64,000 bases of DNA from Bactericera cockerelli. Its lineage: Eukaryota; Arthropoda; Insecta; Hemiptera; Triozidae. Below are positions 48,001 to 57,623 of this stretch, piece after piece (position 1 is the first letter of the stretch; every line of letters starts with the position of its first letter). Below the pieces are notes generated by a model, which was given only the letters and a program-made list of their open reading frames with translations, searched no databases and had not been told where the DNA came from. Location: contig CM044959.1 of the NCBI GenBank assembly GCA_024516035.1, forward strand, positions 30,056,189 through 30,120,188. Reading direction: 5' to 3'. Made by a program: the position numbers and the translations under genes.

Positions 48001-49674
48001 AACTCAAATAAATAAAGAGGTGCTTTGTTAAACTGTTGGCATAATGGGACTACCTGTCTTGCGCTCACAGTCTAAATAAAGTACTACTTATACTTATTAA
48101 TTCCATTTTTCAAAAGCAAACCATTGTCTTTTTCTTTGATGTCTACAATTAGTGAACCTCTTTGTTCCAGTTATCTACAAATATATCTATAAAATAAAGC
48201 TGTCTGTATGTATGTTTTTTTATACAAATCCACATCGTTTGATTGAGAAACTTGAAATTTTGCTCATAGGTTTGTTTCTCTCTAGGATTAAGTAAGCTAC
48301 ACAAAGGACAAAAAATGAATGAGTGACACAAAAAATATTCACGTTTTTCGAACTAAATAACATTTTTTCTCGAAATTTGTCGTGACGACCTATCAATGCA
48401 AAGCGAGAAAGGTTTATGCAAGGGTTTGAGAATTCATTTGAGATATCGATTGCGAAATTACCGTGAGCTTTCTTGAGCTACGCCGAGTAAGGACAAGAAA
48501 TGACACAAACGTTTTTCGACTTGAAAAACATTTTCTGTATGTGGGGGTGTGTGTGGTGTGGTGTGTGATGGGCTGACGAAGCGGCGGGTGTAACCCCCTA
48601 GGTTCCTCTACTAAAACATATAAAATTATATTATCAGACAATCACAGAAAAAATGCTTTGTTTTGCAATATTTACATGTTGGAGATCTCACGTAAAATGT
48701 AGTGTAAATAATAATTATATTTGTATTGTTTAATACTAGTATTCCACCTCATGTATCCGATCCGAAATAATAAAGTCACCGTCATTTTGGCACCTGCTTA
48801 TTATCTGTTACCTACCTCAGTAGCTTGATCGATAAGGCGGCGGACTTGTAATCGGAGATTGATGGTTCAAATCCCAAGTTAAGAAAATATTTAGTAAAGC
48901 TAGTTTGAGTAGTTGCGATCAACAAAAATATGATTTTATTATCTGTTGTAGGAATATCAACACGATCAGATCCATAGCCAAGGGTCACGGTAATCCTGTA
49001 GACCGCTACTCCATCATGGCCAGGAGTGCTTCTCAAGGAGTTTTCAAGTCTGAGTCAAGATTCTTCTGGAGTAGATTCAAGTGTTTTCTCGCCTTAGTAT
49101 ACTTCGAGTTTATGCTTTGGTGAGTATTATAAATGTAATTTCTTATTATTCCTTAGAGAGAGAGCCATAAAAATTGTATTAAAAAAAAAAACCTAAAATA
49201 AATATACATTATTACATATTAGTCGTTGTGGTGTAGGGCACTATGGTAGGCTATACATTTTTTTTTTTTTTTTTATTAATATGTATTTATTTAAAGAGAG
49301 GTCTGTAACACTCAGAGTCCTTGCCTGAGGCTATACATTAAATTTATTATTAATGAGGAAAAAAACAATACCAGGTATACATATACATAAACGAACTTGA
49401 GAATCATTTGCATACCTATAAATATGATTTTTCTTTGCTTTTTCTCGTAGAAACATAATGGGCATTTGAATTTACCTCATTAAAACTTGAATTATTTTGC
49501 TCAAGTGTTTTTAATCTCTTTTTCACGACCATCACAGTATTCTAATCTGAATTGATCTTTTTTGTTTTCAGGTGGACAAAGTTTCGATCTCAACTGATAA
49601 ATATCTATTTGAAATTCTATCTTAATTCATCTGAACCTCTGATGTCGCAAATGGTACTTATAGGACACTCTTAG
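39009..49674 (+). CDS. ADCK5: ADCK5-like aarF/UbiB-family mitochondrial kinase-like protein, ten exons
   Basis: This is an atypical kinase of the UbiB (ABC1/ADCK) family, ADCK5 branch, expected in the mitochondrial inner membrane; the substrate is unknown. Exons: 39009-39163, 40065-40290, 44083-44217, 44641-44799, 45356-45487, 45976-46141, 46752-46922, 47654-47900, 48952-49119, 49572-49674. All introns are GT-AG and phases match, giving 553 codons plus TAG, close to the human length (about 580). Residues 1-30 ([20 protein letters not shown]...) are basic then hydrophobic, fitting a mitochondrial presequence and membrane anchor. Family motifs: KLGQ at 106-109; Ala-rich AAAS loop at 166-169; VAVK with Lys187; ELNFLNE at 234-240, where the family normally has Asp for Asn236; HADPHPGN at 317-324; LDHG at 340-343. 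Branch-specific stretches are [12 protein letters not shown] and RNINTIR. Start chosen at ATG 39009: an in-frame TGA lies at 38952 with no other ATG between. Introns 2, 7 and 8 hold transposons. Confidence 0.9.
40702..40881 (+). CDS. Short transposon ORF, 59 aa, possibly related to YqaJ/SWIM-type transposon proteins
   Basis: From ATG 40702 the frame reads [20 protein letters not shown], then [13 protein letters not shown], and ends at TAA 40881. The N-terminal style resembles proteins with SWIM and YqaJ exonuclease-like domains that are multicopy in some insect and cnidarian genomes. That link is from memory of sequence style, not a search. It lies between the inner inverted repeats of the TIR element and is probably a decayed fragment. 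Confidence 0.3.
   Translation: MSKISVDDAIAKAVSGNLPAVRTFTMANFFNLRVYFTRAADVLSKPNSSAASHRIARFG
41771..43188 (+). mobile_element. 5'-truncated LINE (reverse transcriptase) with target duplication
   Basis: The frame 41703-43160 encodes a reverse transcriptase; its first ~23 codons come from the host element. In order it shows [77 protein letters not shown], the catalytic MFADDVVL (FADD), [30 protein letters not shown] and GRGRPKKSW, typical of RTE-like/BovB-like or related LINEs. The N-terminal endonuclease is missing. The 17-bp duplication ACGTCATCAAAACAAAA flanks it at 41754-41770 and 43189-43205. The 3' end is a GAAGAAG-type tail, not poly(A). The reverse-transcriptase frame has no stop, so insertion was recent. 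Confidence 0.88.
43472..43600 (+). mobile_element. tRNA-derived SINE (CCTCAGTAGCTT family) in ADCK5 intron 2
   Basis: CGAACTCAGTAGCTTGATCC, AAGGCGGCAGACTTGTAA, TTTCGAGTCTCAAATTCG and GTGAGTTTGAGTAATTGTGA match the copies at 35222 and 48810. Confidence 0.65.
44291..44396 (+). mobile_element. 5S-headed SINE fragment in ADCK5 intron 3
   Basis: Begins within the 5S-like promoter (GCAATGTCCAGCAAGGTTTG, then GGTGGGTGACTACT) and runs into the core (GCTGGCTATTCCGGGCTCCA, CTAGGCTGGGTGGGGTCAAT). The 5' part of the head and the tail are missing. Confidence 0.6.
47082..47383. mobile_element. Foldback-like repeat with tRNA-like centre, ADCK5 intron 7
   Basis: The left arm (CTTAAAATTTTAAAATTCTA, then CTGCCATACTTACGCGTGCC) is inverted relative to the right arm (GGCACGCGCCGGTATGGCTT, then ATCAAAATTTTAAG). 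Between the arms a tRNA-like segment reads CACCGTGGCCCAGGGGAAAG at about 47211. No coding capacity. Confidence 0.5.
48186..48601 (+). mobile_element. Candidate Helitron in ADCK5 intron 8
   Basis: Starts TC after A (TCTATAAAATAAAGC) and ends with a small hairpin (GGGTGTAACCC) followed by CTAG at 48598-48601. The next base is G rather than the expected T, so the boundary or the class is uncertain. Confidence 0.35.
48810..48935 (+). mobile_element. tRNA-derived SINE next to the ADCK5 exon 9 acceptor
   Basis: Contains CTACCTCAGTAGCTTGATCG (A-box region), GGCGGCGGACTTGTAATCGG, GATGGTTCAAATCCC (B box) and AGTAAAGCTAGTTTGAGTAG. It ends less than 20 bp before the TTGTAG acceptor at 48946-48951. Confidence 0.75.
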
Positions 49675-49678
49675 AAAT

Positions 49679-49684
49679 AATAAA
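49679..49684 (+). terminator. AATAAA 5 bases after the ADCK5 stop
   Basis: The hexamer follows the TAG at 49672-49674 almost at once, implying a very short 3' UTR if used. Other A/T-rich signals may serve instead. Confidence 0.45.
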
Positions 49685-50033
49685 ATTCATTGCAAATATT
49701 TAAAAAGCGCTGCTTTTTCCTACTTATATATTTTAAATCACACCTACTGTGAAAACTTATGTCGTTAACATTCTACAGAACTTTGAGTTGTAGACTGGAA
49801 TCTCAGATCACGTCAAAAGCTTTCAGTCCATTTTCAAAATAGATTCTATTGAAAAGCTTTTCAGTAGTAATGGTTTTTTGGAATGGAATGGTGTCTGGAA
49901 CTTAATTACCTTATAAGTAATATTTACCAATTGATCAGAACTCACTTCAGAGTTAACATAAGGGAAGAACTCGTTAGGTGTAGGCGTCTATCAGATTTTA
50001 AATAATTGAGAACAAAATAGCATTATTATTATT

Positions 50034-50350
50034 ATCTGACCTGGTTGCAGGGTTTTCAGTGAAATCCTTACAATCAACACTGCGACCTAATAAGATCTAT
50101 TGTGACCAGTTCTTTCTATTTGGTTTTCACGTCCTGATTGAAATAAATTTTCAGGACGGGGGTGTTACCCTGAATTTGCTGGGAATCGTACCAGCTACCC
50201 ACTTTAACCTCAACCAGCCTGGGTAGGGTCGGTAATGCCAGCCTCACGTGTTTGAAGGGAACAGAATTTCTTTCGAAAAGTCTGCCCCAACCGGGGTTCG
50301 AACTCAGGATCTCTGACCTACGGGCAGTGGTCACAACCGTCATGCCATGA
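50034..50350 (-). mobile_element. tRNA-headed SINE sharing the 5S-SINE core (second copy)
   Basis: Collinear with 35479-35811: on the minus strand a tRNA-like head (GTGACCACTGCCCGTAGGTC, GTTCGAACCCCGGTTGGGGC), then the core (GAGGCTGGCATTACC, CCCAGGCTGGTTGAGGTTAA, GGGTAACACCCCCGTCCTGA), then a tail with CACAATAGATCTTATTAGGT. Confidence 0.75.
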
Positions 50351-50432
50351 AAGCTGGCTAAATGGCATGATATGGTGCAAAAACATACAGCATACATATC
50401 AGGTTACAGACTACAGAGTACAGACATTTATA

Positions 50433-50873
50433 CAGGGTGGTCCAGAAAGTTTGCACCAAAATGATAGGGGTAATAAAAGAGACCATTTCCAACAAAAATA
50501 TTCTCGGACATTTTCCTTTATTTTTTGTCGTTTTCAAAATGGCGGCCAAAATGTGTGTTTTTCAATTATGTGCGTTCAGAACCTTGACAGCCTAAATGAG
50601 CATGATCATTAAAACATTGAACGGGTTAATTTAACTTATTTTAATTAAAATTTTATTCTCAATTCAAAAATGTAATCCGTTTTTTTCTAGGTGGTACAGA
50701 AAAAATTAAAAAAATCAAAAGCCAAACCAAAGTCGGAATATTTGAAAAACACGTTTTGGCCGCCATTTTGAAAACGACAAAAAAATAAAGGAAAATGTCC
50801 GGGAATATTTTTGTTGGAAATGGTCTCTTTTATTACCCCTATCATTTTGGTGCAAACTTTCTGGACCACCCTG
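50433..50873. mobile_element. Non-autonomous TIR element, 441 bp, TA duplication
   Basis: Inverted repeats of about 130 bp begin CAGGGTGGTCCAGAAAGTTT and end with the complement; each includes AAAATGGCGGCC-like sequence. TA flanks at 50431-50432 and 50874-50875. The end sequence with TCCAGAAAGT is mariner-like. Frames inside it on both strands are only mirror images of the repeats. Confidence 0.82.
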
Positions 50874-51235
50874 TAGATAGGGACAAATGTCGCTCGAGTA
50901 ATACCATAATCACTTCGTTCGCAATTATTCACTCAGTCTTATACATAGGTTCAACTCCTACCAAGAGTACATTGTTTTCTGAAGAAAAAAAAATGTCTAA
51001 GAGAACAGGACAGTAAGGTATTTTTCTTCTTGAAAGCAAATTTCAAGAATTTGTAAAGCAAATTTTGTGTGTTGTAATGTTGAATGAAATGAATAAATGA
51101 AGGTCAACCAAATGGAATATTTTATTTGTTAACGACGTGAGAAGCTAGAACGAGTTTTTGACAGTATCTAACTGGGTCGGTAAGAAATAGTTCCCATGTG
51201 TTTATGTCCACAAAAAGAGAGCGTCTATCAAAAAT

Positions 51236-51917
51236 TCACTGGCACGTCCAGAAAGTAAGAACTAAATTTGTGTAGCCCTTGAAACAAATGTTTTAAAAAT
51301 AAATAAATAAAAAACCTAATTTCATTTGTACAATTGTACATAAATATGTGTAAGTTATTTTTTAACGTAGTTGTCATCCCTCACACCTAAAATACAATAC
51401 AATACTCTGTTTATCCTGCAAGAATGAGACTAATGGTCCTTTTACTCTCACAGTCTAAACAAAGTCTCATTTATTGGTGTAATCTCATTTATACACATGT
51501 GATGAGGCAGGGGATCAATTTTTGTAGTAGTAATAATAATAATATTGTTTGTATTTTTATACTGCCCGATTAGGACTATTAGAGTCCCACAAATAAATAA
51601 ATATTATTCCAGCAGCAAGCCCAAGACGCATTATTATGTGATAAAAATCTCAAATGTGAGGATAACTTGTCATTTCGCGGCTGTGTTTCAAACCCGCGAC
51701 CTCTGAAATCTCTGGATTCACAGAGTGCTGCCTTTACCACTGAGCTACCCGGACAGAATTTGTATCCCTGTTTGGAAAAGTTTCCCGCCAGCTCCTTCGC
51801 CCAACTCTCCACCTTCTCGTCCGTCGAAAAAGGTTTTCCACCCATGAGCATCTTCAGGGTGGCGAACAAGTGGTAATATGAAGATGCCAGGTCAGGGAAT
51901 TGCGTTGAGTGGTTCAA
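51236..51917 (-). pseudogene. Mariner transposase relic, interrupted by a SINE
   Basis: The minus frame from 51917 reads LNHSTQFPDLASSYYHLFAT, then LKMLMGGKPFSTDEKVESWA and on to GYKF, the C-terminal region of mariner transposases around the final catalytic Asp. The family's DxxPSDYHLF-type Asp is Tyr here, so the enzyme would be dead. The frame then enters a SINE at about 51755. Beyond the SINE, near 51380-51400 on the minus strand, RDDNYVKK-stop looks like the mariner C-terminus. CGTCCAGAAAGTAAGAACT at 51245 may be its terminal repeat. The N-terminal two-thirds is missing. Confidence 0.6.
51530..51755 (-). mobile_element. tRNA-derived SINE inside the mariner relic
   Basis: On the minus strand: GTCCGGGTAGCTCAGTGGTA (A box), CGCGGGTTTGAAACACAG (B box), CACATAATAATGCGTCTTGG, CTTGCTGCTGGAATAAT, and an AATAATATTATTATTATTAC-like tail. 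The head is very tRNA-like. Confidence 0.75.
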
Positions 51918-51982
51918 CCTCTATAAATTAGAATACAGAATTGGTAGACCTCTCTATTTTAGATACAACTCACAAATAGATA

Positions 51983-52120
51983 CTCAAATTAACCTCAGCC
52001 AGCCTAAGTGGGGACGGGAAAAGCCAGCATCGCGAGGGTTCGAATTTGAATGTTCACCCATCTACAGGTAAGTCCTAACCTCTCTGGACGTTGCTCAACT
52101 TCAGTGACAACTATGTATCG
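51983..52120 (-). mobile_element. 5S-headed SINE fragment
   Basis: Minus-strand order is head fragment (GTTGAGCAACGTCCAGAGAG, GGATGGGTGAACATTC-like after a short insertion) then GCTGGCTTTTCCCGTCCCC and CTTAGGCTGGCTGAGGTTAA. Confidence 0.6.
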
Positions 52121-52221
52121 GTTACTTGGTATACAAATTCGATCAAGTTTTATTTACAGTAAGAATATAATACATACATGGAATATTTACAAAGTAAAAT
52201 TTCTACATTTCAAAAAAGTTG

Positions 52222-52768
52222 TTTTCGGACATTGGTCCGTCCGTCTGGTCTGTGAACACGATACCTTGACAACGGTAAAGGCTAGAGACTTAAAATTTGG
52301 TATGGAAGTTGATTCTACACACCAAACGAAACTTTTAGTTGAGATCGATCTTATCTGCGGCCGCAGAGGCCCTCTTTCTTTGGATTGGTGAGAGATACAA
52401 AAAAGTTCGAGAGCAACTTTTTCTTGGAATGAAAAAATAATAGGTAGGGGTTTACACAGGTAATTTTTTGTTTGTTGATATCTTGAACTTTTTGGAACCC
52501 GGCTCCAATTTACCAGTATTTTGGGGGCCGCTTGGACTAACTTTTTTATTATTCACCCTAGATGGGGTTGTGACATATCAAATCCTATGATTTTGGGGTG
52601 TTGATTACGAATTTGACCTTGATTTTTAGGTTAATGTTACCGTTGAGTCACCAGTACCAGTGGTAGAATTTGAGTCTAAGGAAAATCGTGTGGTGTCACA
52701 TCAGATTTTTTTTCTGCCTGAGGCTATGATTCGTCCAGAAATATGAAATTATAGGATAATGAAAGTTT
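52222..52768 (+). mobile_element. Unclassified ~620-bp repeat family
   Basis: Opposite orientation to 14566-15186, sharing GGCTAGAGACTTAAAATTTG, TCTGCGGCCGCAGAGGCC, TTATTATTCACCCTAGATGG, TACCGTTGAGTCACCAGT and GTGTGGTGTCACATCAGATT. The palindromic end is degraded (TTATAGGATAATGAAAGT at 52752). Confidence 0.6.
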
Positions 52769-53434
52769 AGTAATGAACGGAGATAATTCGCCTGAGATTT
52801 TTTCATTAGTAGTTCGGAACCGGAAAGGAGCCGAAATTTTGGTAAATTCAGCTCCGCTTCGGTTGCAGCTCCTTGTGCGTTATGTGATAGTTGAAACGGA
52901 GCTTTGAGAATGGAGTGTTTCTAGAAAAGGGCAAAGGTCACACTCTGCTAGCGAAAGGAGCTCCTTTCGCCCAGAACCCGTCCACATCTTAACAAATATC
53001 TAAGATGTTCAGTAGAAAACCGATAACCTAAACCTAATGGATCCTTGATCAACGTTTACAGAGCATTACGTTGCGAAACAAAATGTTGTACTAAGTGGGA
53101 TCACGGCTTTACTTAATCATAACGTGTAGATTAAGAAGTGTGGAAACCACCCCCCGCCGGCCTACATCTTCGCGTCCTCAGCACTAGACAGCGCTTGTAT
53201 CGCCGGAGACGGATCCTCTCCTCGCCCCTCACAAAATTTCTTCACGGTACAAATGTAAACATAAACATAAAAAGTTCAATTTTTTTCAAGATCGAGATAG
53301 TTTCGGCATTTTTGCTGAAATAACAATAAGTAATTTTGATTTGAGCATTTTGAGCTTGGTTTTATGATAAAAATCTTTTCTAAATTAGTTGTCAGTACCT
53401 TTTTAACTGTTTGATATTATTATGTAACTGTTAA

Positions 53435-53822
53435 GCTTAATCGCAAAAAGGATACCGAGGAAGAGATTTGCAAAGTGTTACGTGTGGTGCTGTATGGAGC
53501 AGAGACGTGGACGATGAGAAAGAAGGAGGAAAAATATCTGGAGAGCTGCGAGATGTGGGTGTGGAGAAGACTAGAAGGAATCAAGTGGTCAGATAAAGCC
53601 AGAAATGAAGAAGTATTTAGAAGAGTTGGAGAGAAAAGAGAAATATTGAGAACCATGAACAGAAAAAGAAGCTGGCTGGGTCTCATACTGAGGAGAGATT
53701 TTCTGCAGAGAATCATCATGGAAGGAAATCTGGAAGGAAGAAGATCAAGAGGAAGAAGAAGGTTTGGAATGCTGACAAACATGCTGAATGGAAGAACATT
53801 TGAACAAATGAAGGAGTATTGA
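53435..53822 (+). pseudogene. LINE reverse-transcriptase C-terminus, 5'-truncated
   Basis: The frame to TGA 53820-53822 contains VVLYGAETWTMRKKEEKYLE, then WVWRRLEGIKWSD, RKRSWLGLILRRD and GRRSRGRRRFGML, the C-terminal end region found in RTE-like and related LINE reverse transcriptases. The polymerase domain is absent. It is a different lineage from the LINE at 41771. Confidence 0.7.
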
Positions 53823-54784
53823 AATATGACATTAAACTCTAATAAAACACACTCATAATACAAAAGGATTGGTGGGACATCAGTTTTCTTTCCTTCCAAC
53901 CTGGGTGTTTTCTGTACGAGAAACCACTGGGTTGAAAGGATCTAACTCTCATCAAAGCTGGCTTTCTTTTTTCAAGAAAAGTGTCATGAAAATTAAGTAA
54001 TGATTTTTGTTCTTTCTAAGTCTGTAGACTTAAGAAGCAAGGGAAAAAATGTAAATATTTAGGGTGAAATTAATAATTAATAGACATTGATGACTTCAGC
54101 ATTGGTTATCCTATGCTAAGTAATACGCAAATCTATAGACTTAGTGTCCAAGAGGTATTACAATTTTTTTTAATATTAACTTTGGCCTTAAGAAACAATA
54201 CATTAAGGATGTTACAAACTTTTTTTCTAAAATATTTTGTTTTGCAAGTTTACATTTTTGTTTCCATAAGTTGCAATGTTTTTTCCTGTATTGAGTGTAA
54301 ATCCATCTAATTTATTTTATACAAAACAAAAAAAATTGCGTGTGTTCCCTGAACTGTGCTAGAGAATGTATATTGGTATCTAATTTCTTATACTTTACTT
54401 ATTTTATGTTGATCAACAAAATAATGAAAATATAAGTATGTTACATTTGTGTATAAACATGATAATATTAATTATATCTTTTCTATTTGATAAAGTTTGC
54501 AGGAAGGTTTAGACACATTATAGTTAGTATCATTATTAAATTTACTTTGGTTCATATGGGCTGTGTGGGCCCCAGAGCAATAAGAGTGCAATTACCTCCA
54601 CTACAGTACATAATTATTAGTAGAATAGTAAATAAGTTTCTTTGTGTTATTATATCACTATTTCAGTGGGTAGCATGGAACTAAAGAACTTGCACAAGTT
54701 ATCTTTTAATATACAATAGCTTGATTTGACCATAATTCCACCAATGGTGTCTGCTCACAGTACTCACATCAAAGCATCTATTTA
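53823..54784. other. Intergenic, nothing recognised
   Basis: AT-rich, with no supported gene apart from a possible MITE end at about 54061. Confidence 0.4.
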
Positions 54785-55048
54785 GCCAGCGTCGATGGCA
54801 TGTTGAATACACCATTTCCCTTCAGAACACCGAAGTTAAGCGACATCCAGCGAGGTTAAGACTTGGATGGGTGACCATTCTAATTCTCGTGACGCTGGCT
54901 TTTCCCGGCCCCACTCAGGCTGGGTGAGGTCAATGTGAGTAGCAGGTTTGTGAGTTTCCTGCGAATGGAGGGTAAAACCCCCATCGTAATATGACCATGG
55001 CAGTTGAAAGCGACGTTAAACCCCACTTAAAAAAAAAAAAAAAAAAAA
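54785..55048 (+). mobile_element. Full-length 5S-rRNA-headed SINE
   Basis: Head 54785-54899 is 115 nt, about the size of 5S rRNA. Its ends GCCAGCGTC and GACGCTGGC form a perfect 9-bp closing stem. Inside are TGTTGAATACACC, CACCGAAGTTAAGCGACATC and CTTGGATGGGTGACC, close to 5S rRNA including the intermediate and C-box promoter regions. The core follows (CGGCCCCACTCAGGCTGGGT, then GCGAATGGAGGGTAAAACCC), then a poly(A) tail. Target duplication GCATCTATTTA is at 54774-54784 and 55049-55059. Confidence 0.9.
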
Positions 55049-55119
55049 GCATCTATTTATTTTTATCTCACAACGTATATGAGTGGACCCCAGGCATTCA
55101 ATTATAGAGAGAAAAATTA

Positions 55120-55195
55120 TTGTCTCACTGGGTATCGAATGCAGGTCACTGTGTATGCAAGCCTAGTATGCTACTCACTCAGCCACGATTACAAC
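55120..55195 (-). mobile_element. tRNA-like SINE head relic
   Basis: On the minus strand, TCGTGGCTGAGTGAGTAGCA and CCTGCATTCGATACCCAGTG resemble degenerate A and B boxes. Related to the relics at 16410 and 37660. Confidence 0.4.
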
Positions 55196-56663
55196 TAATT
55201 CTTCCCATAGAATAATAGATATCAAGAAGTGCAGTAATCTCTTTAGCAACTTCTTTATAAGTTGGATGTTGTCTCGAGACACCCTAATAAAATAATAAAT
55301 TAATTACTTTAATGAGACACAAAGGAAAACTATTACTTGGTATCGCTAGTAAATCATATTGTTAGTATTTTGTAATAGGAAGTATTGGGTATATGTATGT
55401 ACAACATGTTTAAATTGTGCATTTTTTATTGAGGAAAAATGTACGTGTCAATCGGGATTTGAACCCTACCGTTTGTTACCATTCAGATAAAATAATTGAG
55501 TAGGTAACAGTTACCTACTTACCTGATGCCTATTAATTAATTAGTTACCTATATGTTGTGTGGCTATTATTTCTCATTGAGGAATATTACACAGAAGTTT
55601 TTGAAATTTCCTTTATAAACCATTTATACTTCAGGTTAACAGAGTTTTGAACTTTATAATTTACCTAAATAAGGGAAACGATATTCCCATCTTAAAAAAA
55701 AAAAACAGTAATACTGTCGTGATAATAGTGCTCGATTAGGACTATCATGTCCCATTATTCAAACAATAAGTCCAACGTAATATAAAAATTCTGCTCATGT
55801 CACATCTGCATCGCCAACTCTAGGATGTGGAGAATGTCGCCTTAACCACAGAGCCATCATATCATCTCATTGGAAAGAATTAATAACACGCTATGAAGCT
55901 ATCGAGACAGCCCGCGAGAAATATTCCGTCTGCGGCGATGGTGTCGCGCTATGTGGCGTGTCCACGAAAACTGGGGCTCGTTTCCACACTTATTAATCTA
56001 CACGCTATGACTTAATTTTGGATTTTGAGCATCGTGTGCAATAAAAATCGAAATAAGGTCGAGTTTTAAAAATCCTCCATGGCCTCCACCGTTTATTCGT
56101 TAAAACCTAAAACTAAACAAAAAATATCGTTATTTAAAAAAGCTTTTAAATTTAAAATCAAACGTTGAATTAAGATTAAAGATAAGATAAAAAAAAACCA
56201 AAATTTTGGATTCACCAAATTTTGCTTATAACTAATAACTAACTGTGTGGCCTTATGGCAGAGACAGTTAGCTCATTTGCAAGGGAAAGTAAAGCTAATT
56301 TCAGCAAGATTAAAATAGTCGAATGCAAATTCTCAAAATCAACATCATGAGAAACTTTGGTAACATTTTATCAGTGAAGAATACAGATTTAAATATTCTA
56401 TGGTGTATCCTTTGGAAACCTTAATTTGATGCTGTATTGTCAGTGGAAGCAATCATCCCAGAGTCAAATATATTGAAAGTAAGTTCCAAATTTATAGAGC
56501 TAGAAACCATGGGTCCCTGGTGTGAGGAAGCTAAGGCTGGTATGCAGATACATTTTTGCTGTCCCTATAGGGTTCACTGTAAGGTGGTCCTGAGCTTGCT
56601 ATAGGGAAAACTTCGACCTTGACAATTATTTATTAAAGAAAATATGGATGCCCATGCGCACAG
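55196..56663. other. Intergenic with SINE fragments
   Basis: Contains a minus-strand SINE body at 55733-55870 (GATTAGGACTATCATGTCCC, AATAAGTCCAACGTAATAT), a tRNA-like relic near 55445-55510, and nothing else recognised. Confidence 0.4.
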
Positions 56664-57355
56664 CCCCCTAAACAAAAAAGATACTTTTAGCACGATACTA
56701 TCGTACTTAAAGAATATTCAGGTATTCTGTAGCGCATGTGCTAAGCACGTTATTATCACAATATTAGCAGGATTATATTACGCTAATAGCATGGCTATGA
56801 CCGCTCTTTTTGTGCTATTATCCCATTTTTGGGTATAATAGCGCGCGTGCTATTATCACGTTATTAGCGCACTATTATACCCAAGCACTAGTTGATCTGC
56901 TATTGTTACGCTAAAAGCCTTCTAATATTACTACTTTTATACTACTTTTAGCAGATGCTAAAATTACGCTTAATGTATGCTATTATCACGTAATGTATGA
57001 GCGTGCTATTATCACGTTTTTAGCGCACTATTATACCCAAGCACTAGTTGATCTGCTATTGTTACGCTAAAAGCCTTCTAATATTACTACTTTTAGCAGA
57101 TGCTAAAATTACGCTTAATGTATGCTATTATCACGTAATGTATGAGCCTGCTATTATCACGTTTTTAGCGCAATATTATACCCAAGCACTAGTTGATCTG
57201 CTATTGTTACGCTAAAAGCCTTCTAATATTACTACTTTTAGCAGCATTTTTTTTCCACAATACTATACTGGCGCTTTTAGCATAATTTTAGCTTCTCATG
57301 AAGAATGCTAAAAGCACGCTACTCTAGCACGTTTTTAGCAGATCATTATCATGAT

Positions 57356-57558
57356 AAACTAATGGGATTTTCTTTAGTAATTTATTTTTCTTCCTTAAAA
57401 CTTTTCTTTTTTACAAAGTTTTACTCCAAGAATGCTACTCCATTTTTAGTTACTCGAGTAACTACAAATGGGGTAGCATTCTTGGAGTAAAAGAATGTAC
57501 AAAAAAAAGTTTCAAGGAAGAAAAATAAATTACTAAAGAGAATCCCATTAATTAGTTT
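57356..57558. repeat. ~200-bp palindrome
   Basis: Arms of about 100 bp are inverted copies centred on GTTACTCGAGTAAC (about 57453-57466). The mirror-image frames seen on both strands (57305-57490 +, 57421-57609 -) come from this palindrome and are not genes. Confidence 0.8.
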
Positions 57559-57623
57559 GTATATTATATATGCTTTTCTGAAGTATTGTTTTTTTTTTTT
57601 TTTCTTCATCCCATGTAGTTTTT

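Noticed and set aside
48810..48890. Possible tRNA gene in ADCK5 intron 8
   Set aside because: A and B boxes are present, but the sequence recurs as a SINE family in at least five places in the window.
50367..50932. Mirror-image frames on both strands
   Set aside because: They are generated by the ~130-bp inverted repeats of the TIR element at 50433-50873.
51993..52110. Host gene exon with GT-AG-like signals
   Set aside because: The sequence matches the 5S-headed SINE in minus orientation.
53420..53899. 159-aa minus-strand frame
   Set aside because: Antisense of the LINE C-terminal relic.
54785..54899. Genuine 5S rRNA gene
   Set aside because: It is followed directly by a SINE core and poly(A), is flanked by target duplications, and differs from 5S at several conserved places.
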